Positions 10,193 through 19,390 are shown, numbered from the stretch's first letter. The stretch is 64,000 bases of DNA from Duganella sp. SG902 (GCF_013376005.1 NZ_JABMJK010000003.1:372001-436000), one strand, 5' to 3'. Notes: generated by a model from the letters alone, not told the origin. Numbers and translations are program-made.

Positions 10193-12052
10193 TTACAAAG
10201 TGCTATGGGTTTGCACTTGCGCGGCGCTGCGCCGGCGGCTGGCCCGACGTGGATTTTCAGCGATTTGCGCCACCAGCATGGCCACGCAACGGTCGGCGTC
10301 CAGCACCTGCCGGGACCGCATCTGCGGCCGTGGCAAGGCGTGCGTGTAGTAGTGCGCGCCCTCGACCGGATAGCCCAGCGCCCACATATTGACCACCACC
10401 TCCCCCCGCGCATCGAGCGGCTGGCCGGCGCGGTTGATGTCGATGCCGCCGGGGTGGAAAACACCGTTGTAGTACGGCCGGATCAGGCCGCGTTTTAACA
10501 GATTACGGATAAGTAAGGATGTGTCGGTTTCGGGAAAAAACGCGTCCAATCTTGCAATCACGACCACATCCACCGCCTGTTTTTCCACGCCGCCGGCGAA
10601 TTTGGTGCTGAGCACGTAGGTCGAGTCGCTTTCGTCCATCGCAATGCGGCAGCCGGGGCCGGCACGCAACGCGACCACGCCGGCGTCCAGCAGCGCCAGC
10701 AGTTCCTGGTTGCGCCGCAGCGGCGGACCGAAGGCGGCGCGGTTGAAGGCCGGGTGATAAACGTTGAGAAATTTGCGGTGCGAGGCCGGCGTCAATCCGC
10801 CGTGTTCGATGGCCGCCTGCAAGGTGGCCCGCACGTCGCGCAGCACGTCGGTGGCGGCCTTGACCGGGCTGCTTAAGTTGCCTCGCAGCGCTTCGGCCAG
10901 ATCGGCCCGCAACCAGTTGCGGAAATATTGGCGGAACTCGTCCAGCGAGGCGAACTGGCGGTCTTGCAGCGGGAATAGCAATTCGGCAAACAAGGCGTCG
11001 TCATCGATGGCGGCCGCGCCCGGCGTGGCGCGGTAGACTTCGCCTATTTCACGCTTGAGCAGGGGCAGCAGTTCGCGGTCGAAATCCAGCTGGCGGCTGC
11101 CGCGCTTGATCAGGGCCTGGCGGCGCAATGCGTCCACCGCATCGGGGGTGAAGTAGCGCGGCTGGTGGCGGCCGTCCAGGCCCTTCTGGTTCACGCCACG
11201 GGCCGCGTACGGCAGGCAGTTGCGCGAGCACAGCGTCAGCCTCGGCTCACGGCCGGAGGCGAGGTAGCGCAGCCCTCCCTCTTCCGCGATGAACTCGCCG
11301 CCGCGCCCCACTGTTAGCTCGGCGATCACGTCGTGCGCGCTCAGCCCCAGCCCCTGGATAGCCACCCGCGCGCCGGCGTCGATGCGTGACAATCGCTCCA
11401 CCGGATATACGTGGCGCACAAAGGCCAGCCGGCTGTTGTGGCGCGCATGATCCTGCGCGAATTTGACCAGCTCCGCGTCGAAGTCGCTGGGCAGGTTGCT
11501 GCCGTGGCCTGTGGTCAGGAATACGAAATCGCTGGGCACGCTGTAGCCGCTCTCCAGTTCGATCACGAAGCCGCCATCCGGTCGCCTGCGCAGGTCGGCC
11601 GCGTGCTGGCGGTGGTGGCTCAGCGTGACGCCAGCCGGCAACGCCGCCGCGATCCGCTGGTAGACCCAGCCAAGATATTCGCCCAGCAGTCCGCGCGGCA
11701 GGTAGTCGCCATCGGTGAGGTCGCAGCCGCCCTGACCGCCCAGCCGGTAGTAACGCTCGCCCACGCGCCGGTAGCCTTGTTGGTGCGCCCATGCCGTCAG
11801 CGACGGTGTGGCGCACACCGGGGCATGCGCCACCGCGCCCGGCGCGGGGAACACGGTGACCTGGCTGGCCAGGGTGTTGATCAGCAAATGCTGCGGCTGG
11901 CGCGCGGCATGCACGCCTGCCCCGCATTCGCCGGGGTCGATGAGGATGATGTCGAGCGGGAGTTGGCGCGCGCACGCGGCGGCGGCGAGACGTTCCAGCA
12001 CGCTCAGCCCGCGCGGGCCCATGCCAATGATGGTGACACTGGTCCGTTTCAT
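10193..12052 (-). CDS. FAD/NAD(P)-binding protein (NAD_binding_9 / HI0933-like superfamily)
   Basis: A 619-residue cytosolic flavoprotein. The N-terminal dinucleotide-binding motif is VTIIGMGPRGLSVLERL (residues 6-22), followed by an acidic end of beta-2 (IILIDPGECGAGVH) and a second GxGxSAHD motif (RVAIQGLGLSAHDVIAEL) near residue 230, the pattern of the FAD-NAD(P)-binding (PF13454) family. The C-terminus has a further flavin-like motif (VVVIARLDAFFP, then YNGVFHPGGIDINRAG). Substrate is unknown; relatives accompany amino-acid or siderophore-related oxidations. The ATG at 12052 is preceded by a strong Shine-Dalgarno sequence that is part of a hairpin (12061-12095). The RND pump gene lies upstream on the same strand. 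Confidence 0.75.
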   Translation of the reverse strand: MKRTSVTIIGMGPRGLSVLERLAAAACARQLPLDIILIDPGECGAGVHAARQPQHLLINTLASQVTVFPAPGAVAHAPVCATPSLTAWAHQQGYRRVGERYYRLGGQGGCDLTDGDYLPRGLLGEYLGWVYQRIAAALPAGVTLSHHRQHAADLRRRPDGGFVIELESGYSVPSDFVFLTTGHGSNLPSDFDAELVKFAQDHARHNSRLAFVRHVYPVERLSRIDAGARVAIQGLGLSAHDVIAELTVGRGGEFIAEEGGLRYLASGREPRLTLCSRNCLPYAARGVNQKGLDGRHQPRYFTPDAVDALRRQALIKRGSRQLDFDRELLPLLKREIGEVYRATPGAAAIDDDALFAELLFPLQDRQFASLDEFRQYFRNWLRADLAEALRGNLSSPVKAATDVLRDVRATLQAAIEHGGLTPASHRKFLNVYHPAFNRAAFGPPLRRNQELLALLDAGVVALRAGPGCRIAMDESDSTYVLSTKFAGGVEKQAVDVVVIARLDAFFPETDTSLLIRNLLKRGLIRPYYNGVFHPGGIDINRAGQPLDARGEVVVNMWALGYPVEGAHYYTHALPRPQMRSRQVLDADRCVAMLVAQIAENPRRASRRRSAAQVQTHSTL

Positions 12053-12060
12053 CTGATCAC

Positions 12061-12095
12061 CTCTTTATCATGGACAACTTGCCCATGATAAAGAG
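12061..12095 (-). promoter_or_regulatory. 13-bp perfect inverted repeat overlapping the ribosome-binding site of the FAD gene
   Basis: CTCTTTATCATGG (12061-12073) is perfectly complementary to CCATGATAAAGAG (12083-12095), with a 9-base loop. On the minus strand the second arm ends AAAGAG and runs straight into GTGATCAG then ATG, so the AAAGAGG ribosome-binding site is partly inside the stem. No T-run follows, so it is not a classical terminator. It may be a dimeric operator or an RNA switch. Confidence 0.6.
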
Positions 12096-12122
12096 ACGAC
12101 CTTCAGGCCGGCTTGTGACCGC

Positions 12123-15100
12123 TCAATGCTTGTTCACGGCCTTCAGCGGCACCGGCTGGGCGGCGTCGTGCTTGACAGCCGGGATGGCCTTGTCGGCGGC
12201 GATTTCCTCGTCCAGCATCGGACCGGTGCCGCTGTACTTGTCGAGGAACAGATAGATCACCGGCGTGATGTACAGGGTGATGACTTGCGAGAAGATCAGG
12301 CCACCCACCACGGCCAGGCCCAGCGGCTGGCGCAGCTCGGCACCCGCGCCCAGGCCCAGCGCGATCGGCAAGGCGCCCATCAGCGCCGCCATGGTGGTCA
12401 TCATGATCGGGCGGAAGCGCAGGATACACGCTTCGCGGATGGCCTTCTCCGGCGTCATGCCCTGGTTGCGCTGGGCGTCCAGCGCGAAGTCGATCATCAT
12501 GATGGCGTTTTTCTTGACGATACCGATCAGCATCAGGATGCCGATGATGGCGATCATGGTCAGGTCCATATTGAACAGGCGCAGCGTGATCAGCGCGCCC
12601 ACCGCCGCCGACGGCAGGCCGGCCAGGATGGTCAGCGGGTGGATGTAGCTCTCGTACAGCACGCCCAGCAGCACGTAGATCACGCCCAGCGCGGCGATGA
12701 TCAGGATCAGCTGGCTGCCCTGCGAGCTCTGGAACACCGCCGCGTCGCCGCCGTAGTTGGTGATGATGGACGGCGGCAGGCGCATGTCGGTCGCCCACTG
12801 GTCGATCTTGGCGGTGGCCACGCCCAGCGGCACGTCCGGCGCCAGGTTGAACGACAGGGTGATGGCCTGCAGCTGGCCCTGGTGGTTGACGGCGGTTGGG
12901 CCGATGGTGCGCTCGACGGTGGCAAAGCTGGACAGCTGCACCAGCTGGCCGGTCTTGTTGCGCACGGAGATGCGGGTCAGCGCGCTGTCGAACTGGCGGT
13001 CGGCGTCGGCCGCCTCCAGGATCACGTAGTAGCTGGCGGCCGGCGAGTAAATGGTCGACACCTGGCGTTCGCCAAAGGCCAGATACAGCGCGGTGCGGAT
13101 ATCGCCGATCGCCACGCCGAGGTTGTTGGCCTTGTCGCGGTCGATCTTGAGCGAGGCTTGCAGGCCCTTGTTCTGCGAATCGCTGGTGACGTCGCGGAAG
13201 TCCGGATCGGCGCGCATGCGCTCCATGTATTTGTCGGCCCATTCGTTGAGCGCGCCGGGGCTGACCGATTGCAGCGTGTACTGGTAGCGCGACTTCGACT
13301 GGCGGCCGCCCAGCTGCAAGTTCTGCACCGGACTCAGGTAGACGGCGATGCCGGGCACCTGCTTGGTGGCCTTGCGCAGGCTGTCCAGCACCTGCGGCAT
13401 CTTGGCGCGCTGGTTGCGCGGCTTGAGCACCAGGAACATGCGGCCGGTGTTACCGCCGCCGACGAAGGAGGTGACGTCCTGCACGTTGGGATCGGCCTTG
13501 ATGACGGCGGCGACTTTTTCCTGCAGGTCCATCAGCGCGGCCGAGGAGATGTCTTCCGAGGCCTCGGTGTTGACGCGGATCTGGCCCAGGTCTTCCTCCG
13601 GGAAGAAGCCTTTGGGGATGGTGATGTACAGCACCGCCGTCAGCGCGAAGGTGCCCAGCGCGGCCACCAGCACGATGTAGCGGTGCTCCAGCGCCATGTC
13701 CAGCGTGCGCGCGTAGAAGTTGCGCAGCGCGCCAAAGCCGGCCTCGAACCAGCGGCCGATGAAGTTGCCCTTGTCGTGTTCGGGATCGATGGCGTCCGGC
13801 GGCAGCAGGCGGCTGGCCAGCATCGGCACCAGCATCAACGACACGGCCGCCGACACCAGCACGGACAACGCGACCACCACGGCGAATTCATGGAACATCA
13901 GGCCGATCACGCCCGGCATGAAGAAGATCGGGATGAACACCGCCACCAGCGACACCGAAATCGAGATGATGGTGAAGCCCATTTCCTTGGCGCCCACCAG
14001 CGACGCCTCCAGCGGCCGCTTGCCCATCTCGATGTGGCGCACGATGTTTTCCAGCACCACGATGGCGTCGTCCACCACCAGGCCGACGGCCAGCGTGATG
14101 CCGAGCAGCGAGACGTTGTCCAGCGAGTAGCCGAAGGCGTACAGCAAGGCCAGCGCGCCCAGCAGCGAGATCGGCATGGTGATGGCCGGGATGAAGGTGG
14201 CGGCGGCACGGCGCAGGAACAGGAAGATCACCATCACCACCAGCCCCACGGTCAGCAGCAGGGTCAGGTTGACGTCGTGGATCGCCTCGCGGATCGACAC
14301 CGAGCGGTCGTTCACGAGGTTGATGTTGATCGAGGCCGGCAGCTGGGCCTTGAACTGCGGCAGCAGGCGGCGCACGCCGTCCACCACCTGCACGGTGTTG
14401 GCGTCCGGCTGGCGCTGCACCAACAGCACGATGGAGCGCTCGCCGTTGTAGCTGCCGGCCGCCTTGGTCGACTGGAAGCTGTCCTGCACGTCGGCCACGT
14501 CTTTCAGGCGCACCGGTTCGCCGTTGCGCTGGGCGATGATGAGGTTGGCGTAGTCGGAGGCCTTCATCAGTTGGGCGTTGCCGGTGATGGTCAGCGTTTG
14601 CGACGGGCCGTCCAGGATGCCCAGCGGGGTGTTGGCGTTGGCCGACTTGATCGCCTGCTGCAACTCATCCAGCGTGAGGTTGCGCGCGTTCATCAGGTCG
14701 GACTTGGCGCGGATGCGCACGGCAAAGCGCTTCTGGCCGTTGACCGAGACTTGCGCCACGCCCGGCAGCGTCGACAGCGATGGCGCGATCAGGTTCTCGG
14801 CGTAGTCGTTGAGCTCGGACAGCGTCAGCGATGGCGAGTTCATGGTCATGAACAGCACCGGCGCGTCGGCCGGGTTGACCTTGCGGTAGGACGGCAGATC
14901 GGTCATCTCGATCGGCAGCTGGCGCTGCGCGCGCAGCAGCGCCGCCTGCACGTCGACCGCCGCCTCGTTGACGTTGACGCTGGGATCGAACTCCAGCGTC
15001 AGCGAGGAGTTGCCAAGCGTGTTGGTGGAGGTGATCAGCGACAGGCCGGCGATGGTGGAGAACTGTTTCTCCAGCGGCAGCGCCACCGAGGACGCCATGG

Positions 15101-15272
15101 TTTCCGGCGAGGCGCCCGGCAGGTCGGCCGAGACGTTGATGACCGGCGTGTTGTAGCTCGGCAGGGCCGCCACCGGGATGTAGAAGTAGGACAGCACGCC
15201 GGCCAGGATCAGGGTGGCCGACAGCAGCACCACCATCACCGGACGGCGGATACACAACTCGGAAAGGTTCAT
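12123..15272 (-). CDS. RND multidrug efflux permease (HAE1 family, MdtB/MdtC-like)
   Basis: An inner-membrane proton-driven drug exporter of 1049 residues, the normal size for AcrB/MdtC relatives. The start MNLSELCIRRPVMVVLLSA is typical. The proton-relay aspartate pair is in LAVGLVVDDAIVVLENI (transmembrane helix 4), and two homologous halves are visible, the second beginning near YIVLVAALGTFALTAVLYI. It is expected to act as a trimer with the adaptor encoded three bases upstream (15276-16454) and an outer-membrane channel not found here. The C-terminus ends in a hydrophilic tail. The two-component system at 16579-18659 is directly upstream and a plausible regulator. Substrates cannot be told from sequence. 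Confidence 0.93.
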   Translation of the reverse strand: MNLSELCIRRPVMVVLLSATLILAGVLSYFYIPVAALPSYNTPVINVSADLPGASPETMASSVALPLEKQFSTIAGLSLITSTNTLGNSSLTLEFDPSVNVNEAAVDVQAALLRAQRQLPIEMTDLPSYRKVNPADAPVLFMTMNSPSLTLSELNDYAENLIAPSLSTLPGVAQVSVNGQKRFAVRIRAKSDLMNARNLTLDELQQAIKSANANTPLGILDGPSQTLTITGNAQLMKASDYANLIIAQRNGEPVRLKDVADVQDSFQSTKAAGSYNGERSIVLLVQRQPDANTVQVVDGVRRLLPQFKAQLPASININLVNDRSVSIREAIHDVNLTLLLTVGLVVMVIFLFLRRAAATFIPAITMPISLLGALALLYAFGYSLDNVSLLGITLAVGLVVDDAIVVLENIVRHIEMGKRPLEASLVGAKEMGFTIISISVSLVAVFIPIFFMPGVIGLMFHEFAVVVALSVLVSAAVSLMLVPMLASRLLPPDAIDPEHDKGNFIGRWFEAGFGALRNFYARTLDMALEHRYIVLVAALGTFALTAVLYITIPKGFFPEEDLGQIRVNTEASEDISSAALMDLQEKVAAVIKADPNVQDVTSFVGGGNTGRMFLVLKPRNQRAKMPQVLDSLRKATKQVPGIAVYLSPVQNLQLGGRQSKSRYQYTLQSVSPGALNEWADKYMERMRADPDFRDVTSDSQNKGLQASLKIDRDKANNLGVAIGDIRTALYLAFGERQVSTIYSPAASYYVILEAADADRQFDSALTRISVRNKTGQLVQLSSFATVERTIGPTAVNHQGQLQAITLSFNLAPDVPLGVATAKIDQWATDMRLPPSIITNYGGDAAVFQSSQGSQLILIIAALGVIYVLLGVLYESYIHPLTILAGLPSAAVGALITLRLFNMDLTMIAIIGILMLIGIVKKNAIMMIDFALDAQRNQGMTPEKAIREACILRFRPIMMTTMAALMGALPIALGLGAGAELRQPLGLAVVGGLIFSQVITLYITPVIYLFLDKYSGTGPMLDEEIAADKAIPAVKHDAAQPVPLKAVNKH

Positions 15273-15275
15273 CGC

Positions 15276-16454
15276 TTAGCCTTTCTGCTTAGTTCCATCG
15301 GCCGGGGCGTCGGCCGGCTTGTCGGCCGGCGTCTCCGCCGACGCTATGCGCACTTTGCCGCCCGGCCGCAGGTTTTGCTTGCCGTCGACGATCACCTGTT
15401 CGTCACCGTTCAGCCCGGACACGGCGGCTTTTTCGCCAAACGCGTACAGGCGCTTGATATTGACCACTTTGGCGGACTGGTCCTTGTCGACGGCGTACAC
15501 AAAGGTGCCGCGCGTGTTGCTAATGATAGCGTTTTGCGGGATCACCGTCGCATCTTTTATGACGTGGGAAGTCAGCTGGGTGTTGACGTACTGGCCCGGC
15601 CACAGGGCGGTGTCCTTGTTGTCGAACTGGGCCTTCACGCGGATCACGCCGGCCACCGGATCGACCGTGTTGTCAATGAAGCTGAGCTTGCCGTTCACGG
15701 CCAGGCTGGAGTTGTCCAGCTTGACCTGCACCGGCACCGCGCCCTCGCGCTGCGCCGCCATCAGGCCCGCCAGCGCGGTTTCCGGCAGGGTGAAGGCGAC
15801 CGTGATCGGATCGAGTTGCGTGACCGAGGTCAGCAAGGTTGTCATTTGCACCAGGCTGCCCGGATAGACGTTGATGGCGCCAACGCGGCCGTTCATCGGC
15901 GCGCGGATGGCGGTGTAGCTGGCGTCCACGCTGGCGGCGCGGGCGGCGGCGATGTCGGCGTTCAGCAGGGCGCGGGCCGAGTCGACCTGGCTCTTCAGCG
16001 TGTCGACCGCGCCCTGGGCGATGAATTTCTTGTCCAGCAGCTCCAGCGCGCGCTTGTACTGGCGCTCGTAGTCGGCCAGCGCGGCGCGGTCGCGTTCGAC
16101 CTGGGCCTGGGCCTTGTCCACGTTGGCGCGCTCGCTGCGGTCGTCGAGCGTGAACATCAGTTCGCCCGCTTTGACGAACTGCCCTTCCTTGATGTGCACC
16201 TTGGAAATGGTGCTGGTGGTTTGCGGATGCAGGTCCACGGTGCTGATCGGGGTCACGGTGCCGTTGGCTTGCAGCACGACCGGCACGTCCTGCCGCACCG
16301 GCGCGACGATACGGACCGTGGTCGGCCCCTGCTGGCCGCCGTTCAGCGGCTTGTGGCCGCCTGCCGGCTCGGCGCTGTGATGCGTCATATACCAACCGCC
16401 ACCGACCACCACCACGATTGCGCCTACCAGGGATGCTAAGGAAGATTTTTTCAT
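15276..16454 (-). CDS. RND efflux periplasmic adaptor (MdtA/AcrA-like membrane fusion protein)
   Basis: A 392-residue adaptor linking the RND permease to an outer-membrane channel. The N-terminus has one hydrophobic segment (SLVGAIVVVVGGGWYM) acting as signal anchor. The rest follows the membrane fusion protein plan: half-lipoyl segment (VDLHPQTTSTISKVHIKEGQFVKAGE, split by the coiled coil), alpha-hairpin (DKAQAQVERDRAALADYE ... ALLNADIAAARAAS), second lipoyl half (TAIRAPMNGRVGAINVYPG), then a beta-barrel and a membrane-proximal domain. A C-terminal alanine/proline/aspartate-rich tail is disordered. It precedes the permease gene by 3 bases in one operon. Two AATATTG repeats (16480, 16504) lie in its upstream region. 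Confidence 0.92.
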   Translation of the reverse strand: MKKSSLASLVGAIVVVVGGGWYMTHHSAEPAGGHKPLNGGQQGPTTVRIVAPVRQDVPVVLQANGTVTPISTVDLHPQTTSTISKVHIKEGQFVKAGELMFTLDDRSERANVDKAQAQVERDRAALADYERQYKRALELLDKKFIAQGAVDTLKSQVDSARALLNADIAAARAASVDASYTAIRAPMNGRVGAINVYPGSLVQMTTLLTSVTQLDPITVAFTLPETALAGLMAAQREGAVPVQVKLDNSSLAVNGKLSFIDNTVDPVAGVIRVKAQFDNKDTALWPGQYVNTQLTSHVIKDATVIPQNAIISNTRGTFVYAVDKDQSAKVVNIKRLYAFGEKAAVSGLNGDEQVIVDGKQNLRPGGKVRIASAETPADKPADAPADGTKQKG

Positions 16455-16578
16455 TTTAATAATAATTTTGCCGTCGAAAAATATTGCCGCCGTGATAGGG
16501 CGAAATATTGTCGCATAGTATCCACGAGAAAAACTGCACCAGTATTACCGCCGGACGCTTTTTTATGCGTAGTGTTGG

Positions 16579-17934
16579 TTAGCTGCCGGCGTAGTATTCG
16601 GGCACGACCAGGGTCACTTCCAGTCCGCCATCCTGGTGGTTCGACAGGGTGACGTTGGCGCCATGTTGCTCGGCGATGTTGCGGGCGATGGTCAGCCCCA
16701 GGCCGGTGCCGCCCGACTCGCGCGAGCGCGAGGTTTCGATGCGGTAAAACGGTTCGAACACGCGCGCCATCTGCTCCGGGGCGATGCCGGGACCGCCGTC
16801 GCGGATGCGGATGCGCGCCGCGCCGGCCAGCCGCTCGACGGTGACGTGGGCGTAATGGCCGTACTTGACGGCGTTGTCGATCAGGTTGACCAGGCAGCGG
16901 CGGATCGCCAGCGGCCGCCCCATCAGCGCCATCGACGCGCGGCCGCGCAGTTCGACCTGCTGGCCGGTGTCGGTGGCGTCGCTGCAGACGCTGTCGAGCA
17001 GCGCGTCGAGGTCGAGCGCCTGCATGGTTTCGGTGGAGTCCATGCTGCGCGCCAGGTCCAGCCCCTCCTTGACCATTTGCTGCATGGCCGACAGGTCGTC
17101 GATCAGGCGCTGCTGCAGTTCGGGGTCGTTGACCTTTTCCAGCCGCAGGCGCAGGCGCGTCAGCGGGGTTTGCAGATCGTGGGTGATGGCGGCCAGCATC
17201 TGCGTGCGCTGGGTGATGTGCTGGCGGATGCGCGCCTGCATGGCGTTGAAGGCGGCGCTGGCCTGGCGGATTTCCCAGGCGCCGCTCAGGACCACCGGCG
17301 GATGGTTGATGTCGTTGCCCAGGTCCTTGGCCGCCTGCGCCAGGCGCTTGAGCGGCTTGATGGTCATGCGCGCCACCAGGTAGGCCAGGAAGGCGATGCT
17401 GAGCAGGAACGGCAGCAGCGACAGCAGCTCGCTGTGCGGCGAGGCCGGCGGCTGGCGCGGCGGCAGCACGGACAGCTTGAGGATCTGGCCGTCGTGCAGC
17501 TGCACGTTCATGGTTTCGCAGGTGCCGCGCCACTGGGTCGGCGCGAAGATGCTGGTGGTCTGGCGCGGCTGGTCGCAGGCGATCGGGTGCTCGGCCAGCG
17601 GGCCCAGCTTGTAGCGCTCGCCCAGGCGCTGCTGCAGCGAGGTGGAGAATTCGGTCGGCGGCAAGGCCTGCGCCTGCGGCAGGTCGCTCACCTCGAGCCG
17701 CACCGTGCCGCGGCTGGCGGCCACCAGGAAGGTGGGGCGCGCGCTTTCCGGCATGACGTCGGCGGTGGTGATCAGCTGCTCGGCCCGTTCCAGCGCGTGG
17801 AAGTCGCGGTAGCGCTCCAGCGCGCGCGTGCGTTCGTTGACGGCCAGCCACTGGGTCAGCGCCGCCGAGGCGACGATACCCAGCAACAGGACCAGGAACA
17901 CGCGCCCGGTCATCGAACCGAGGAAAGCTCTCAC
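16579..17934 (-). CDS. Sensor histidine kinase of an OmpR-type two-component system
   Basis: A 451-residue membrane kinase. Helix 1 (VFLVLLLGIVASAAL) and helix 2 (LLSLLPFLLSIAFLAYLVA, near 170-190) enclose a periplasmic sensor of about 140 residues with two cysteines (HPIACDQP, RGTCETMN). A HAMP segment follows, then HisKA with the phospho-accepting histidine in AAITHDLQTPLTRLR, and the ATPase motifs CLVNLIDNAVKYG (N box), RDGGPGIAPEQ (G1) and GGTGLGLTIARNI (G2). The start overlaps the end of the response regulator by 4 bases. The partner may sense envelope stress, given the Spy-like gene opposite and the efflux operon downstream. Confidence 0.92.
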   Translation of the reverse strand: MRAFLGSMTGRVFLVLLLGIVASAALTQWLAVNERTRALERYRDFHALERAEQLITTADVMPESARPTFLVAASRGTVRLEVSDLPQAQALPPTEFSTSLQQRLGERYKLGPLAEHPIACDQPRQTTSIFAPTQWRGTCETMNVQLHDGQILKLSVLPPRQPPASPHSELLSLLPFLLSIAFLAYLVARMTIKPLKRLAQAAKDLGNDINHPPVVLSGAWEIRQASAAFNAMQARIRQHITQRTQMLAAITHDLQTPLTRLRLRLEKVNDPELQQRLIDDLSAMQQMVKEGLDLARSMDSTETMQALDLDALLDSVCSDATDTGQQVELRGRASMALMGRPLAIRRCLVNLIDNAVKYGHYAHVTVERLAGAARIRIRDGGPGIAPEQMARVFEPFYRIETSRSRESGGTGLGLTIARNIAEQHGANVTLSNHQDGGLEVTLVVPEYYAGS

Positions 17935-18659
17935 GCCTGTGGCTCCACCGTCACCTGGCCGGCCAGCACGTAGCCGCCGTTACGCACCGTCTTGATGATC
18001 TGCGGCATGCGCGCGTCCTCGCCCAGCTTCTGGCGCAGGCGGCTGATCTGGATGTCGATCGAGCGGTCGAACGGATCGGCGTCGCGGCCCTGCGTGAGGT
18101 TGAGCAGTTGGTCGCGGTTCAGCACGCGATTCGGGTGCTCCAGGAACACCTTGAGCAGGCGGAATTCCGCGCCCGACAGCATGATGACGATGCCGTCCGG
18201 GTTGAGCAGGTGGCGCGCGGTCAGGTCCAGCGTCCAGCCCGAGAATTTCATTTGCTGCGCCTTTTCCGCGCCGACGCCGGTCGGCATGGCGTTGCTGCGG
18301 CGCAGGACGCTGCGGATGCGCGCCAGCAGCTCGCGCGGCTCGAACGGCTTGGGCAGATAGTCGTCGGCGCCCATTTCGAGGCCGAGGATGCGGTCCAGCG
18401 GCTCGTTGCGGGCGGTCAGCATGATCACCGGCAGGGTCGAGTGGGCGCGCAGCTTGCGGCACAGGGTCAGGCCGTCGTCGCCGGGCAGGTTGAGGTCGAG
18501 GACGACCAGCTCCGGGCGCCCCTCGTCCAGCAGCTTCCACATGGCGCCGCCATCGGCCGCGCACAGGGCGCGGTAGCCGTTCGATTCGAGGTAGTCAGCC
18601 AGCAGGGTGCGGATATCGCGATCGTCGTCAACGATCAAAATAGTAGATGTCGGTTCCAT
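17931..18659 (-). CDS. OmpR-family response regulator
   Basis: A 242-residue DNA-binding regulator paired with the kinase downstream. The receiver has the acidic pocket IVDDDRD, the phosphorylated aspartate in LVVLDLNLPGDDG, and the threonine and lysine switches in IMLTARNE and DYLPKPFEPREL. The C-terminal winged helix (DLTARHLLNPDGIVIMLSGA ... LNLTQGRDADPFDRSIDIQ) places it in the OmpR/PhoB class. I favour the ATG at 18659 (MEPTST); an in-frame ATG at 18674 would add five residues. Direct TTGTAT repeats 10 bp apart in the divergent spacer (18692-18707) are candidate binding sites, implying autoregulation and control of the Spy-like gene. Confidence 0.93.
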   Translation of the reverse strand: MEPTSTILIVDDDRDIRTLLADYLESNGYRALCAADGGAMWKLLDEGRPELVVLDLNLPGDDGLTLCRKLRAHSTLPVIMLTARNEPLDRILGLEMGADDYLPKPFEPRELLARIRSVLRRSNAMPTGVGAEKAQQMKFSGWTLDLTARHLLNPDGIVIMLSGAEFRLLKVFLEHPNRVLNRDQLLNLTQGRDADPFDRSIDIQISRLRQKLGEDARMPQIIKTVRNGGYVLAGQVTVEPQA

Positions 18660-18691
18660 GCGCTCATTATCCATGCAAGACCATGAACCTA

Positions 18692-18749
18692 TTGTATCGT
18701 CTTGTATATGGCTTTAGGTGCTTATGGCGGGGGAAACATCTGGATACAA
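18692..18749. promoter_or_regulatory. Candidate response-regulator sites: TTGTAT repeats
   Basis: TTGTAT occurs at 18692-18697 and 18702-18707, exactly one helical turn apart, with an inverted copy (ATACAA) at 18744-18749. Tandem half-sites at 10-11 bp spacing are how OmpR-family regulators usually bind. The site lies between the response-regulator gene and the Spy-like gene it may control. Confidence 0.45.
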
Positions 18750-18850
18750 AAACTTTGACGGGAGCAACGTAAGAGCAACCTTCGGGGACCAAGATGGTCA
18801 CAAGCGCAGACCACTGCGATGACTTAAATCTCAACCATGAAGGAACGACC

Positions 18851-19390
18851 ATGAACATCTTACGCAAAAGCATACTGATCGGTTTTACGGTACTGGGCAT
18901 GGCCGCCGCCCACGCACAGGAAACCCAGCCCGCCGGCAAGCCGCACGGCGCCCGTCCGACCAAGGAACAAATGCAGGCCAAGATGGCCGATATGTACGCC
19001 AAGCGCCAGGCGCGCCTGCATGATCTGCTGAAGCTGACCGCGCAGCAGGAGTCGGCCTGGGCCACCTACCAGGCCGCCATCAAGCCGGCCGCGCTCGACG
19101 GCCAGCGGCCGGAACGCAAGCCGATGAACAAGCTGACCGCGCCGGAACGCCTGAACCTGGCACTGGAGATGACCAAGAAGCGCGAGGCTTTCCTGGAAAC
19201 CCGCGTGAAGGCGGTCAGCGCGTTCTACGCCCAGCTGAATCCGGCCCAGCAAACGCTGTTTGACGAGCACGGCCTGGGCGGCGGACGCGGCTTCCGCGGC
19301 CGTGGCCACCACGGTCATCACGGCATGCACGGCGGCTGGGCCCACAACGGCCAGCACGAAGGCTGGGGCGGCCCAGCCCACCAGGGCTGA
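18851..19390 (+). CDS. Spy/CpxP-family periplasmic protein (LTxxQ motif)
   Basis: A 179-residue exported protein. The start is ATG 18851 (MNILRKSILIGFTVLGMAAA), preceded by a GAAGGAACGACC ribosome-binding region; an upstream in-frame ATG at 18794 would spoil the signal peptide. The helical core carries two LTxxQ-type motifs (LLKLTAQQESAW and LNPAQQTLFD), which define the Spy/CpxP envelope-stress family of small periplasmic chaperones or kinase inhibitors. The C-terminal 40 residues are rich in glycine and histidine (GRGHHGHHGMHGG), which could bind metal. It is divergent from an OmpR-type two-component system, like cpxP beside cpxRA. Its stop abuts the convergent dsbD stop with no spacer. Confidence 0.85.
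   Translation: MNILRKSILIGFTVLGMAAAHAQETQPAGKPHGARPTKEQMQAKMADMYAKRQARLHDLLKLTAQQESAWATYQAAIKPAALDGQRPERKPMNKLTAPERLNLALEMTKKREAFLETRVKAVSAFYAQLNPAQQTLFDEHGLGGGRGFRGRGHHGHHGMHGGWAHNGQHEGWGGPAHQG

Noticed and set aside
12126-16439. 1437-codon plus-strand open frame opposite the RND pump and adaptor
   Set aside because: Antisense shadow; composition dominated by H/Q/R/D/V and no recognisable domain.
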